A stretch of 64,000 bases of DNA from JAVSMW01 sp032027005 (GTDB taxonomy: Bacteria > Bacillota > Thermincolia > Thermincolales > UBA2595): the NCBI GenBank assembly GCA_032027005.1, contig JAVSMW010000001.1, forward strand, positions 1-64,000, written 5' to 3'. The translations under genes were made by a program, and so were the position numbers. The stretch's first letter is position 1; each line of letters starts with the position of its first letter. Of this stretch, positions 25,474-33,562 are shown piece by piece. The notes beneath the pieces were generated by a model. The model was not told the origin of the DNA and did not search any database. It was given only the letters and a program-made list of their open reading frames with translations.

Positions 25474-26208
25474 ATGAGTGATATTATTAATATTAAGGGC
25501 ACCCGTAACGGGCTGGTTATTTTCCTCGATTCATCCCATGATTTTGACGATATCAAAAAAACTCTCAATTCTAAAATAGAGTCAGCCAGAGGCTTCTTTA
25601 ACGGAGCTAAGTTTACATTTCGTCTGAATGACGCCCTTACTGCCGAAAGGACTAAAGAGTTAGAAGAAATTTGCTGTGGTCATGGTCTGGTCCCTGATGC
25701 CAAAATCACCTGGGGCCCATCCCGGGAGACGGCCAATAACTTACCTGGCGCCAAGGAATTCAGCCACGAGGAATCCAGCCGCGAGAAAGCCATGGCCGAT
25801 AATGTCCGCCCGCTGATGCGGGAAGCCTCGCCTTCTTTACCGGCTGTGGGCCTTACTGAAGCAGATAAAAAGCCCTGTCTTCTGATAAATCAAAACATCC
25901 GTTCCGGAAAGAAAATTAATTATAATGGAAATGTAGTTATTTTCGGGGATGTTAATCCAGGTTCGGAAATTACAGCTGCCGGTGATGTAATCATTATGGG
26001 GAGTTTAAGGGGTGTTGTTCATGCCGGTGCCAATGGGGATGAAGCCTCGGTAATTATGGCATATAGGCTCAATCCGGTACAGCTGCGCATTGCCACCACA
26101 ATTACCCGCCCACCAGAAAACAATCAGGTTTCCACATTCCCGGAAATAGCCCGGCTCAGGCAAGGTCAAATGATTATCGAACCTTACCAGACATCCGGGT
26201 GTAAGTAA
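25474..26208 (+). CDS. minC: Septum site-determining protein MinC
   Basis: A 244-residue MinC. The N-terminal FtsZ-inhibiting domain covers ~1-80 (KGTRNGLVIFLD). After a charged linker, the C-terminal beta-helix domain (~130-235) shows INQNIRSGKKINYNGNVVIFGDVNPGSEI, part of the MinD-binding fold. MinC blocks FtsZ assembly near the poles together with MinD. ATG 25474 follows CAGGAGGTTAGGTC. It stands alone: no minD or minE is adjacent and a terminator follows at once. Residues ~95-130, between the domains, are Ser/Glu-rich. Confidence 0.9.
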   Translation: MSDIINIKGTRNGLVIFLDSSHDFDDIKKTLNSKIESARGFFNGAKFTFRLNDALTAERTKELEEICCGHGLVPDAKITWGPSRETANNLPGAKEFSHEESSREKAMADNVRPLMREASPSLPAVGLTEADKKPCLLINQNIRSGKKINYNGNVVIFGDVNPGSEITAAGDVIIMGSLRGVVHAGANGDEASVIMAYRLNPVQLRIATTITRPPENNQVSTFPEIARLRQGQMIIEPYQTSGCK

Positions 26209-26228
26209 GGTGACCTGCGGATAAATAT

Positions 26229-26272
26229 AAAAGCAACTCAGGCGGTGCGTCGCACTTACCTGGTTGCTTTTT
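26229..26272 (+). terminator. Intrinsic terminator after minC
   Basis: AAAAGCAACTCAGG pairs with CCTGGTTGCTTTT (one bulged base), and TTTTT follows, 20 bp after the minC stop. Confidence 0.85.
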
Positions 26273-26286
26273 ATCAGTCATCAAAT

Positions 26287-26424
26287 TTACTTTTTCAGAG
26301 CTAATAAATAAATTTCCTGATTTTCTCCGCCTTTGACCTGATTTAATTCTTGCTCATACTTGCGGAGCCTATCTACTTCCTGGTCTGACAGATTAGCAAT
26401 GTTCATTTCATTTAATTTGTTCAT
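26287..26424 (-). CDS. 45-residue hypothetical protein
   Basis: AAAGGAGGGATGACCA precedes an ATG at 26424 and a 45-codon frame rich in Asn, Glu and Lys: it starts MNKLNEMNIANLSDQEV and ends LLALKK. It is predicted mostly helical and soluble, without cysteines or a signal. The strong ribosome site and clean frame argue for a real gene; it is too short for most gene callers. It converges on minC across the terminator. The function is unknown, and the minC-SASP neighbourhood gives no firm hint. Confidence 0.6.
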   Translation of the reverse strand: MNKLNEMNIANLSDQEVDRLRKYEQELNQVKGGENQEIYLLALKK

Positions 26425-26628
26425 TGGTCATCCCTCCTTTTAAATTTGTTTTTATATTTTGCCCGATTTTAATGGCTTTATGTGTGGAATATGTTAAGCA
26501 TTGGCAATTATTTTCGAATTCAGGGTAAATTTAACTGCTCCCCTTGGGGGTATACTTAATTTACATCTCATATTAACAGATTTTTTGCAAAAACTAATCA
26601 TGGCGTAAATTAAATAAGGAGGGTGCAG

Positions 26629-26823
26629 ATGTCAAGAAGACGCGGGATTATGTCTGATGCTCTGAAGTATGAGCTGGCCAAAGAGCTTGGGGTTGCTGAT
26701 ACCGTTGCTCATGAAGGCTGGGGTGAGGTTTCTTCAAGAAACTGCGGAAACCTGGTTCGTTTGGCGATTGAACATGCGGAAAAAGCGATGGCCGAATCCA
26801 CCGACTATACGACGAATTCCTAA
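26629..26823 (+). CDS. Alpha/beta-type small acid-soluble spore protein
   Basis: A 64-residue SASP: ALKYELAKELGVADTV is the conserved first helix with the GPR protease recognition area, and GWGEVSSRNCGNLVRLAIEHAEK is the second block. These proteins coat and protect spore DNA and are degraded at germination. A GTG at 26623 is in frame, but AAGGAGGG (26617-26623) places the start at ATG 26629. The usual GGxxxKxxG motif is changed to SRNCGNLV, so it is a divergent member. It shows that the organism forms endospores. Confidence 0.88.
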   Translation: MSRRRGIMSDALKYELAKELGVADTVAHEGWGEVSSRNCGNLVRLAIEHAEKAMAESTDYTTNS

Positions 26824-26838
26824 AATTTTTTACGCCGG

Positions 26839-26862
26839 CCAGGAGGAATTTTCCCCTCCTGG
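26839..26862 (+). terminator. Hairpin after the spore protein gene
   Basis: CCAGGAGG/CCTCCTGG with an 8-nt loop, 16 bp after the stop. No clear T-run follows, so it may be an mRNA stabiliser or weak terminator before the next gene. Confidence 0.5.
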
Positions 26863-26935
26863 TATAAAATATATTAATTGATTACAAAATTTAATAAGGA
26901 TCTTTAATGCATCTTTAGGATTGGAGGCTAGAGGA

Positions 26936-27133
26936 ATGATTAATGAAGACACACTTATCATGGAAATTATTACCAAGATCCCTGGTTCCGTGGATGTTTT
27001 TGCCCAGTATGGCATGAAATGCCTTGGCTGAGGCGGCGTGGCATATGAAAGCGTCGGGCAGGCTGCCCGCGTTCACGGAATTAATTTGGCTGCATTGATG
27101 AGTGACCTGAAGAAATTGGAAACAGAACAATAA
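26936..27133 (+). CDS. DUF1858 protein with in-frame TGA in its CxxC motif (putative selenoprotein)
   Basis: GGAGG (26923-26927) leads into ATG 26936 and a 66-codon frame ending TAA at 27131-27133, interrupted only by TGA at codon 32 (27029-27031). Reading through gives a full DUF1858 domain: IITKIPGSVDVFAQYGMKC at the start, then LG-U-GG, then VAYESVGQAARVHGINL. Family members have C-x2-C here, so TGA replaces the second Cys and gives C29-x2-U32. A hairpin begins 20 nt after the TGA: GCG, bulged U, CGGGCA, loop GGC, UGCCCG, CGU (27051-27072). Its apex is 29 nt from the TGA and starts with G, as bacterial SECIS elements require. A redox role is likely from the motif. A point mutation or sequencing error is the alternative. 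Confidence 0.8.
27051..27072 (+). promoter_or_regulatory. Candidate bacterial SECIS hairpin
   Basis: A 9-bp stem with one bulged T on the 5' side and a GGC apical loop (27061-27063), inside the coding region, 29 nt downstream of the in-frame TGA. Bulge, small loop, early G and spacing agree with known bacterial SECIS rules, which were judged here by eye. Confidence 0.6.
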
Positions 27134-27173
27134 AAAAAAGATTGCTCCATATGAACATGGGGCAATCTTTTTT
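27134..27173. terminator. Bidirectional terminator between DUF1858 gene and Nudix gene
   Basis: A 17-bp inverted repeat (AAAAAAGATTGCTCCAT / ATGGGGCAATCTTTTTT, one mismatch) with a 6-nt loop and T-runs in both directions, serving the converging transcripts. Confidence 0.9.
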
Positions 27174-27174
27174 G

Positions 27175-27750
27175 TTATTCCTTTTCTTGTTTTAAAGCAT
27201 GAGATGGAGTTATCACATCTGAAGTAAGTCTCACTTTGTCAGCCAGGAGAATTCCGGCAATTGTCTTGGCATCTTTAATCTCTCCAGTAGAAATCATTTT
27301 TAGGGCTGCGCTGAAAGGAACATTGTGGAGTTCGATCAACTCATCATCATCTGCTGCTTTTTTGTCTTCATACAGACCTGTGGCTAAATAAACATACATA
27401 ATTTCATCGGTAAAACCGGGAGTGGTGAAAAATGTAGATAAATGCCGCCACTCTTCGGCGCCATATCCGGTTTCTTCGGCTAATTCCCTTTTGGCGCAAA
27501 TTAAAGGTTCTTCCCCTTTTTCCAGCTTGCCGGCCGGTATTTCCCAAAGGACATGGCCTGCCGGGTATCTAAACTGTTTAATAAGTAAAATTTCGTCTTT
27601 TTCATTAACCGCCGTCACAGCAACAGCACCCGGGTGTACAACCACTTCCCGCGAAGCCTGCCTGCCGTTAGGCAGCTTAACTGTATCCACTTTCATGGTC
27701 AGCATCCTGCCCTCAAAAACAACCTTACTGTCTATCCTGGTTTCGTCCAC
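27175..27750 (-). CDS. nudF: ADP-ribose pyrophosphatase (Nudix hydrolase)
   Basis: A 191-residue Nudix enzyme with a perfect box at 74-96: G74-x5-E80-x7-R88-E89-L-x-E92-E93-x-G95-Y96. The residues before the box (FRYPAGHVLWEIPA) match the ADP-ribose pyrophosphatase subgroup, which splits ADP-ribose into AMP and ribose 5-phosphate. The start is GTG 27750, with GAAGGAGGTC upstream, 19 bp inside the 3' end of the methylase gene, so the two are probably co-transcribed. A shared terminator follows. Confidence 0.9.
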   Translation of the reverse strand: MDETRIDSKVVFEGRMLTMKVDTVKLPNGRQASREVVVHPGAVAVTAVNEKDEILLIKQFRYPAGHVLWEIPAGKLEKGEEPLICAKRELAEETGYGAEEWRHLSTFFTTPGFTDEIMYVYLATGLYEDKKAADDDELIELHNVPFSAALKMISTGEIKDAKTIAGILLADKVRLTSDVITPSHALKQEKE

Positions 27751-29738
27751 TGCCCGACCTCCTTCAGCATCTCTATTATCTTTTCACGTTTTCCCTGATT
27801 CAAACCATTAAACTGCATAATCGTGTCAGCTTCAGATAAGTTTAGGCCATAGATTGCAAACACGAGCGCTTCGGCTCTGGATTCAGTTATTTCCAGTGGT
27901 TCTGCTGAGGCTTGAGTGCCCGACAGAACCCGCCCCAGTTCAGTTATTTTTTCGGCCAGTTCCCTTTGGCTGCTCATCTGCCCTGTTTGGTCAGCTGCCA
28001 TGGGAAGCGGCAGATTGGCCAGGTAGCCGCTGTTAAATCTCAGATAGCCGCCGGCCAGATGCACAGCCCAATATTTAACCTTATAATAAAAATTCAGGAC
28101 CTGGGAATTGAATAAAACGACCAGAAAATTTAAGTCTAAAGTCGTTTCATCCTGTTTTATATAATACACCCGGCCTAAGATACTGCCGGAAAAATCAATA
28201 GCAGCCTTCAAGGCGGTAGCTATGCCGGGTATGACAAGTTTAACACCGCTAAATCCCTGAACTTTGTTCTCGGAAAAATGGCCCGTTTCGATATAATCAT
28301 GACTTTCTACCCGGTAAGGCCGGATGTTACCGGCCTGCAGGAAACTTAACAAGCTGCCTTTGGTCTCGGGGTTCCGCACTATCCACTTATTAAACCCGGT
28401 GATAGCCAGGCCGCACCTAATTTTCTGGGGCTGTAGCTTTTCCAGGGTTTCCAAGCGGAGGACCAGAGGCAAAATGGAAGTGTCCAAACAGGTACTAATG
28501 AGATAGTCCCTATCCTGCAGAAAAATATCCTGGCTAACCTTAACCGGCTCCTTAACCGGCGCATGATTTTCAACTTCCTGCCAGTCACTGACCACAGCCA
28601 GCTTAACGAGATCTGCTGCTGACGGCGCCGATCTGGCTAAAGTAACGATGACGGGATAGGCCGCAGTATCAGCAAAAGAATTTAGCATGGAAACATCAAT
28701 TATTTCTTTAAGCCGGTTCCGGGCTAAGATAATCCTTCTGATTTCTTTGCCATAATCAGCGGCCAGAAATTTATTAGAAGTAATATAGCTTAAAATCCCG
28801 TCCTTTTTCAAAAGCCTTAAGCCCTGCTCAATAAAAGGGACTGATAAATCAAATTGTCCTTTGGCAGACAAAAAATGATTCCTGTAATATTTCTTTTCCT
28901 CCGTCCCGATCAGTTTATTGGCAACATAGGGCGGATTCCCAATGACCAGGTCAAATTCAAAGGGGTAAATGGCTTTTAGGGCATCAGCTGTGCCGATCCT
29001 CTTTTCCCAATCACCTTTAAGCCTTTGTAAATCCAGCTGCTGCCGGCTTTTAGCCCAAACCGCCACTGATAAAAGGTAATTGCTCAGCTGTACCGCGGTT
29101 TTATCAATATCCAGGCCAAAAATACAGAGAGCGGCCTCAGTCTCTGAGTAACCGCGCTCAGTCAGCGCATACCACGCTTCCAGTAAAAAGGAACCGCCCC
29201 CGCAGGCCGGATCAATAATTTTCAGGCCTGCCCCGGGAGTATAAGGCAGGGCCTTATCCACCATGTGCTGCACGATATGGATTGGCGTGTAATAGGACCC
29301 CTGGTATTTGCGCCGGGAGATTTTGGAGGCCTGGGAAACTGTCAGCAGTGCTTCATGCACCATCCCCGGAATATGCAGCAGTTCTCTGGGACTAAATTTA
29401 TTCAACAGCAGGATTAGCTTTTGATGATCAATATCCGGGTAATCTGAGTAATCCGGGTAACCTTGGTAACCTCGGTAATCCTGGTAATCCTGGTTATTTC
29501 CGTAAAAATCAGCAAAGACCTTTAGCAGGTGCTGGTTCCGGGCCATGATTTCCGCCCGGGCAGGCAAATTCCGGCGGCCATATTGGTCAGGATACAGCAG
29601 CCTGTCTGTGACCAACAGAACCACCATTCTGAGCAGATCACCCGCCGCAGACCGGGGTCTTACAGAACCATGATGCTGAGTTTTTAACATGAATTTTATG
29701 TACTTAGTTAAATTTTGCATCCCATCATATCCGGTCAT
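27732..29738 (-). CDS. N6-adenine DNA methylase (Eco57I/TaqI-like)
   Basis: A 668-residue DNA methyltransferase. The SAM-binding motif IDPACGGGSFLLEAW is at ~175-189, the catalytic NPPY in VIGNPPYVANK is at 268-271, and the C-terminal half resembles a TaqI-type target recognition domain. Type IIG enzymes of this family usually carry an N-terminal nuclease and exceed 900 residues; no PD-(D/E)XK motif is visible here, so this looks like a stand-alone methylase. Residues 83-103 form a Tyr/Asp-rich repeat. No restriction gene is adjacent. ATG 29738 comes right after the FtsW stop and lacks a clear ribosome site, so coupling to ftsW is likely. Confidence 0.82.
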   Translation of the reverse strand: MTGYDGMQNLTKYIKFMLKTQHHGSVRPRSAAGDLLRMVVLLVTDRLLYPDQYGRRNLPARAEIMARNQHLLKVFADFYGNNQDYQDYRGYQGYPDYSDYPDIDHQKLILLLNKFSPRELLHIPGMVHEALLTVSQASKISRRKYQGSYYTPIHIVQHMVDKALPYTPGAGLKIIDPACGGGSFLLEAWYALTERGYSETEAALCIFGLDIDKTAVQLSNYLLSVAVWAKSRQQLDLQRLKGDWEKRIGTADALKAIYPFEFDLVIGNPPYVANKLIGTEEKKYYRNHFLSAKGQFDLSVPFIEQGLRLLKKDGILSYITSNKFLAADYGKEIRRIILARNRLKEIIDVSMLNSFADTAAYPVIVTLARSAPSAADLVKLAVVSDWQEVENHAPVKEPVKVSQDIFLQDRDYLISTCLDTSILPLVLRLETLEKLQPQKIRCGLAITGFNKWIVRNPETKGSLLSFLQAGNIRPYRVESHDYIETGHFSENKVQGFSGVKLVIPGIATALKAAIDFSGSILGRVYYIKQDETTLDLNFLVVLFNSQVLNFYYKVKYWAVHLAGGYLRFNSGYLANLPLPMAADQTGQMSSQRELAEKITELGRVLSGTQASAEPLEITESRAEALVFAIYGLNLSEADTIMQFNGLNQGKREKIIEMLKEVGQWTKPG
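29433..29500 (-). repeat. 9-bp-period repeat encoding DY-rich segment
   Basis: About seven imperfect units related to GGTAATCCT/GGTAACCTT occur in tandem. They encode the NNQDYQDYRGYQGYPDYSDY stretch of the methylase before its catalytic domain. The in-frame period of nine allows unit number to vary. Confidence 0.75.
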
Positions 29739-29739
29739 C

Positions 29740-30879
29740 TTAAGCTTTGCTGGCAGTTTCGCCGACTGCTTTACTCATAGTGTAGGTTTCATCATCTTTC
29801 ATGTATTTGGAAATATTCAGCAGTATTCCGACCGCAGTTAATTTAAAGATGAGGGAAGACCCGCCATAGCTGATAAAAGGCAGGGTTATCCCGGTAACCG
29901 GCATGGAGGAAGTGACCACCGCAATATTAATAATCACTTCGACTAATATCATTGTAGTTATCCCACCGGCCAGCAGACAGCCAAAATCATCCTTGGAGCC
30001 TTTAGCGATCCGATAGCCCCTGGCCGCAAACAGCAGGAACAAAAAAATTACAAAGGTGGCCCCGATAAAACCGAGTTCTTCTGACAAAATACTGAAAATG
30101 AAATCGGTGTGCTGCTCCGGAATATAAAAATATTTCTGCATGGACCGACCCAGTCCGACTCCCAAAAATCCCCCGGAGCCAATGGCATAAAGGGACTGGG
30201 TAATTTGATAACTAATACCGAGCGGATCCTGGAAGGGATCAAGAAAGGCGAATACCCTGTTCATCCTGTAAGGAGCCACAGCTATGGCTGCAATGCCCGC
30301 ACCTACTCCGCCCAGAGCAAGGACACCCAGGTGCTTAAGACTGGCCCCTCCGGCAAAAAGCATGAAAAAAGAGGTAATGGCAATAACCATAGTCGTCCCC
30401 AGATCCGGCTCCAGGAAGACCAAACCACAGACAAGCCCAATCACCAGCAGGGCCGGTAAAAGTCCTTTTTCCAGAGAGTTCATCTTTGTGCCTTTGGTGC
30501 TCATCAGCTTGGCCAGGATCAAAATCAAACACAATTTTACCAGTTCCGATGGCTGGAACTGATATCCACCAATTAAAATCCAGCTTTGAGCACCGTTGAT
30601 AGGGTCAAAGCCAAATACTAGAAGCAAAGTTGTGACTGCCACCGCGGCTGCCACAATTACATATTTCTTTAGTTTACGATAATGAAAATTTGAAGCCATT
30701 AACATCATGACCAGGCCTATCCCTACCCAGCCCAGCTGTTTTTTGAAAAGACGGTAAACATCTTTATTCTCGCCTGACCCAACTGTTGGAGAACTGGCAC
30801 TAAGAACCATAATCATACCAATACATAATAATAAAACTACCGGAATCAAGGTGAACCAGTCTATCGATTTCTTTCGCAC
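29740..30879 (-). CDS. ftsW: FtsW/RodA/SpoVE-family peptidoglycan glycosyltransferase
   Basis: A 379-residue SEDS protein with about 10 membrane segments. It has the family signature PVTGITLPFISYGGSS near the C-terminus and ILSEELGFIGA before it. SEDS proteins polymerise lipid II together with a class B PBP during septation (FtsW) or spore cortex synthesis (SpoVE); sequence does not separate the two, and no murein genes are adjacent. The start is GTG 30879, preceded by AAAGGGGATAAAACT. The gene is followed without a gap by the methylase gene, an unusual neighbour for ftsW. Confidence 0.88.
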   Translation of the reverse strand: MRKKSIDWFTLIPVVLLLCIGMIMVLSASSPTVGSGENKDVYRLFKKQLGWVGIGLVMMLMASNFHYRKLKKYVIVAAAVAVTTLLLVFGFDPINGAQSWILIGGYQFQPSELVKLCLILILAKLMSTKGTKMNSLEKGLLPALLVIGLVCGLVFLEPDLGTTMVIAITSFFMLFAGGASLKHLGVLALGGVGAGIAAIAVAPYRMNRVFAFLDPFQDPLGISYQITQSLYAIGSGGFLGVGLGRSMQKYFYIPEQHTDFIFSILSEELGFIGATFVIFLFLLFAARGYRIAKGSKDDFGCLLAGGITTMILVEVIINIAVVTSSMPVTGITLPFISYGGSSLIFKLTAVGILLNISKYMKDDETYTMSKAVGETASKA

Positions 30880-30982
30880 AGTTTTATCCCCTTTGGTGTT
30901 CTTCCGGAAACATCTTATTTATTTCCACACTAAGGACAAAAATCCTGTTTATTACTGACATTTAGTCACAATCCTAATGTCG

Positions 30983-31621
30983 CTATTTGTAACTACTTAG
31001 AGCTTCCTTTTCAGCAATACTTTTCAAAAGTACCGCGGCTTCCAGGGATTCCCGGCCATTGGTGACTGTTGCCAGGATGCTCCCGGCTTTTTCTGATTGA
31101 TTCAGGTTGAGGTAAGTTTTCCCCAACCATAGCCTGGCCATTTCGTTGGTTGGTTCAAGCTGTACGGCATGTTCAAGCTCTTTGGCCGCCAAGCCCCAAT
31201 ACTGCAGTTCGTAATAGGCCTGGCCCAGACCTATCCTGGTAGCTGCGTGGTTTGGGGATTGGGCTGCCACATTTTTAAACTTGGCAATGGCATTTTCAAA
31301 TTGCCGGTATTTCAGATGGATCAAACCAAGGCAGTAGGAAGCTGAGATGTTTGTTTCACCGGCTGCTGCCCGCTCCATGACCTCTCTGGCAGTTTCATAC
31401 TCCCCAAGATTGTAATATAACCATCCTTCCCTGACCAGCTCCTCCTGGCTGGAATTACCAATTTCCAACTGGCGTTCCACAAATGCGGTCTGAACTCTGT
31501 CGCTTAAATCCTGAAGTGTAGGGAAATCAATCTGAATGGCAAAGGCGATGAACAATCCACAAAATCCGGTCAGTACTATGTTTTTTAACAGGCTTGTCCT
31601 TCTTGTTGACAAAAATTCCAA
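30983..31621 (-). CDS. Membrane-anchored TPR protein
   Basis: A 212-residue protein with a single N-terminal membrane segment (~14-30) and three or four tetratricopeptide repeats covering ~70-195, for example ASYCLGLIHLKYRQFENAIAKF and the following AATRIGLGQAYYELQYWGLA (same repeat spacing). The likely start is TTG 31621, preceded by GGGGAGGTATGACTT; an ATG within that stretch is in another frame. TPR domains mediate protein contacts, here outside or at the membrane face. A partner is not evident; its neighbours are ftsW and DUF3786 genes. Confidence 0.7.
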   Translation of the reverse strand: MEFLSTRRTSLLKNIVLTGFCGLFIAFAIQIDFPTLQDLSDRVQTAFVERQLEIGNSSQEELVREGWLYYNLGEYETAREVMERAAAGETNISASYCLGLIHLKYRQFENAIAKFKNVAAQSPNHAATRIGLGQAYYELQYWGLAAKELEHAVQLEPTNEMARLWLGKTYLNLNQSEKAGSILATVTNGRESLEAAVLLKSIAEKEALSSYK

Positions 31622-31672
31622 AAGTCATACCTCCCCAGGCTCAGTTCAGTTATATTTTACACCCGGAGAGAT

Positions 31673-31708
31673 AAAAAAAATGTTGAAAAGCCACACCGAC
31701 TTCCCAAC
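31673..31708 (-). terminator. Intrinsic terminator after DUF3786 gene
   Basis: On the minus strand GTTGGGAAG pairs with CTTTTCAAC (two G-T pairs), followed by ATTTTTTTT. It lies about 20 bp after the DUF3786 stop. Confidence 0.75.
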
Positions 31709-31728
31709 AAATAGCTGCAAAAAGCGAC

Positions 31729-32346
31729 CTAATCTATAAGGCTGTTTAGATGATTTAAGACCAGACCCGATAACAGTGCATAATCTTCCGTAGCCAGATA
31801 AGAGGCTGCCGATCCGTCAAAAAGGATATTGCCGGAAGCCGGAAATTCTTCGTCTGCACTGTAGAGCACATAAGTAATTGGGACATGGGGAAAGGCGTTA
31901 ACTGTTACACTGGTATCACCAAGTTTTTCTATACGGCCTCCTGCTTTTTGGGCTGCCTCAATCAACTCCTGCTGCCTGTCGGCAAACATTTTTAACATTG
32001 GATTAATAGCCCGGTTGGTAAAAGGACCGATATATATAGCTCCATCAGGCAGTTCTTTAAAGGAGATCCATTTGTTCTGCAGGGAAGCTCCGTTGGCCGT
32101 GTAAAGGTAATGCAGAGAGAGAATTTTAATAGCTATAGGTACTTCAGCATCGCTATCCACCTGTGTTACCACACCCTCCGGATAGGTCACCAGGTAATCC
32201 TGATTGATAAACTTAACAGTAAAGACCTGTTTTTCAGCGTTATAGGGAACCCCGGCGTTTTGGGCCATCACCTCCGGTTCCCTGGCAGCCATCTTGTTGA
32301 TGGCATATTCATAAGTAGCGCCCAGATTCATATAATCTTTTGACAT
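31729..32346 (-). CDS. DUF3786 domain protein
   Basis: A 205-residue protein matching DUF3786. Recognisable blocks are QNKWISFKELPDGAIY, FPHVPITYVLY and the C-terminal EFPASGNILFDGSAASYLATED. The domain occurs in anaerobes, sometimes fused to Fe-S domains or beside corrinoid and methyltransferase genes, and its function is not established. There are no cysteines here. ATG 32346 overlaps the end of the glycosyltransferase gene by 19 bp with GGAGGAATTGTT upstream, so it is coupled to that gene. Confidence 0.8.
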   Translation of the reverse strand: MSKDYMNLGATYEYAINKMAAREPEVMAQNAGVPYNAEKQVFTVKFINQDYLVTYPEGVVTQVDSDAEVPIAIKILSLHYLYTANGASLQNKWISFKELPDGAIYIGPFTNRAINPMLKMFADRQQELIEAAQKAGGRIEKLGDTSVTVNAFPHVPITYVLYSADEEFPASGNILFDGSAASYLATEDYALLSGLVLNHLNSLID

Positions 32347-33446
32347 AACAATTCCTCCATATAATCTACAAGTGTTACGGCAGCCATTGGTTTCCCCAGT
32401 TCTTCTATCATCTCTCCCAGCACACGCTGCCGTTTTTCATTGCTCAACAATTGTTTTATTTGGGGTACCAGGTGGTTGAGTTTCCTAACCTTGATGGCTA
32501 CACCTGAGTTAAGCAAAAAATCCGTATTCCTGTTCTCTTGCCCAGGCAATGGATTAAAAATAATCATAGGCCTCCCAACTGCTAAAACTTCTGCAGTCGT
32601 GAGTCCGCCCGGTTTAGTCACAATAAAGTCACAGGCTGCCATGACTTCAGCCATATTATCAACAAACCCGAAAGCTTTAACCTTATTTATTGTTGAAAGC
32701 AGTTGCAGCTTTGTCTGTAAACGATGGTTTTTCCCTGCTACGGCAACAATCTGTATATTTATATCAGCATTCCCCAATTCGGAGATGATTTTTTCTATCT
32801 CTCCCAGCCCCAGGCCGCCACCCATTACCAAAAAAGTTGTTTTGTCTGCCAGGCCCAGCTTCCGGCGGGCATCTTGCCTATCTATTGGCTTGGTAAACTG
32901 GGTTCTTAGCGGGATTCCAGCCGACAGAATTTTTTCGGCTTCAATACCGTAAGCTGTAATTTCCGGCATTAAATCACCACAGGGAATTACGTATTTATCG
33001 ATATTACTGTGAATCCAGAAAGGATGCACCGTATAATCAGTCAGTACTCCAAGCAAAGGGACCTGCACTTCCCCATTACCTTTCAGGATCGATAGAATTC
33101 CTGCCGGAAAGGCGTGGGTACAAATAATAGCTTCAGGCTCAAATTCGTTTAAGAGTTTTTTCATTTTCACAGACACCAGCTTGGAGAGGACTTGTCCTAA
33201 ATCAACCAGTTTAGCCCCCTGTTCCGCCTGATCATATAGATACCCCCAAATTTTAGGGTTAAATTTGAGGCTTTCCATGTAGCTGCCGGAAATAACTTTA
33301 TCTAAAACAGGATTTATGTATTTAAAGGTATCTACTAGCATAGTCCGGCATTCCGGATGCCTGCTGTTAATTTCCTGAATCAGGGCCTGGGCTGCCAAGT
33401 CATGCCCGGCCCCGATCGAGACGGAAAACAATAAAATACTTTTCAC
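32328..33446 (-). CDS. MGDG synthase-family glycosyltransferase (diacylglycerol glucosyltransferase-like)
   Basis: A 372-residue GT28-type glycosyltransferase. The N-terminal MGDG-synthase domain (SVSIGAGHDLAAQALI, ~8-23) is followed by the nucleotide-sugar domain with VMGGGLGLGEIEKII and TKPGGLTTAEVLAVGRPMI. Homologues such as UgtP transfer glucose to diacylglycerol at the membrane to make glycolipid anchors. The start is GTG 33446 with GGAGTATACT upstream. It begins a two-gene unit with DUF3786. Sugar and acceptor are not determined by sequence alone. Confidence 0.87.
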   Translation of the reverse strand: MKSILLFSVSIGAGHDLAAQALIQEINSRHPECRTMLVDTFKYINPVLDKVISGSYMESLKFNPKIWGYLYDQAEQGAKLVDLGQVLSKLVSVKMKKLLNEFEPEAIICTHAFPAGILSILKGNGEVQVPLLGVLTDYTVHPFWIHSNIDKYVIPCGDLMPEITAYGIEAEKILSAGIPLRTQFTKPIDRQDARRKLGLADKTTFLVMGGGLGLGEIEKIISELGNADINIQIVAVAGKNHRLQTKLQLLSTINKVKAFGFVDNMAEVMAACDFIVTKPGGLTTAEVLAVGRPMIIFNPLPGQENRNTDFLLNSGVAIKVRKLNHLVPQIKQLLSNEKRQRVLGEMIEELGKPMAAVTLVDYMEELLCQKII

Positions 33447-33562
33447 AGTATACTCCTTAGTAAAATTTTAGATCTGATAACAATATACCATATTTTTCTC
33501 AGACTCAAAAGATTGTATGTGTTAAATAATACTTGTGAACTTCAAAAACAAAGAGGTACGAA

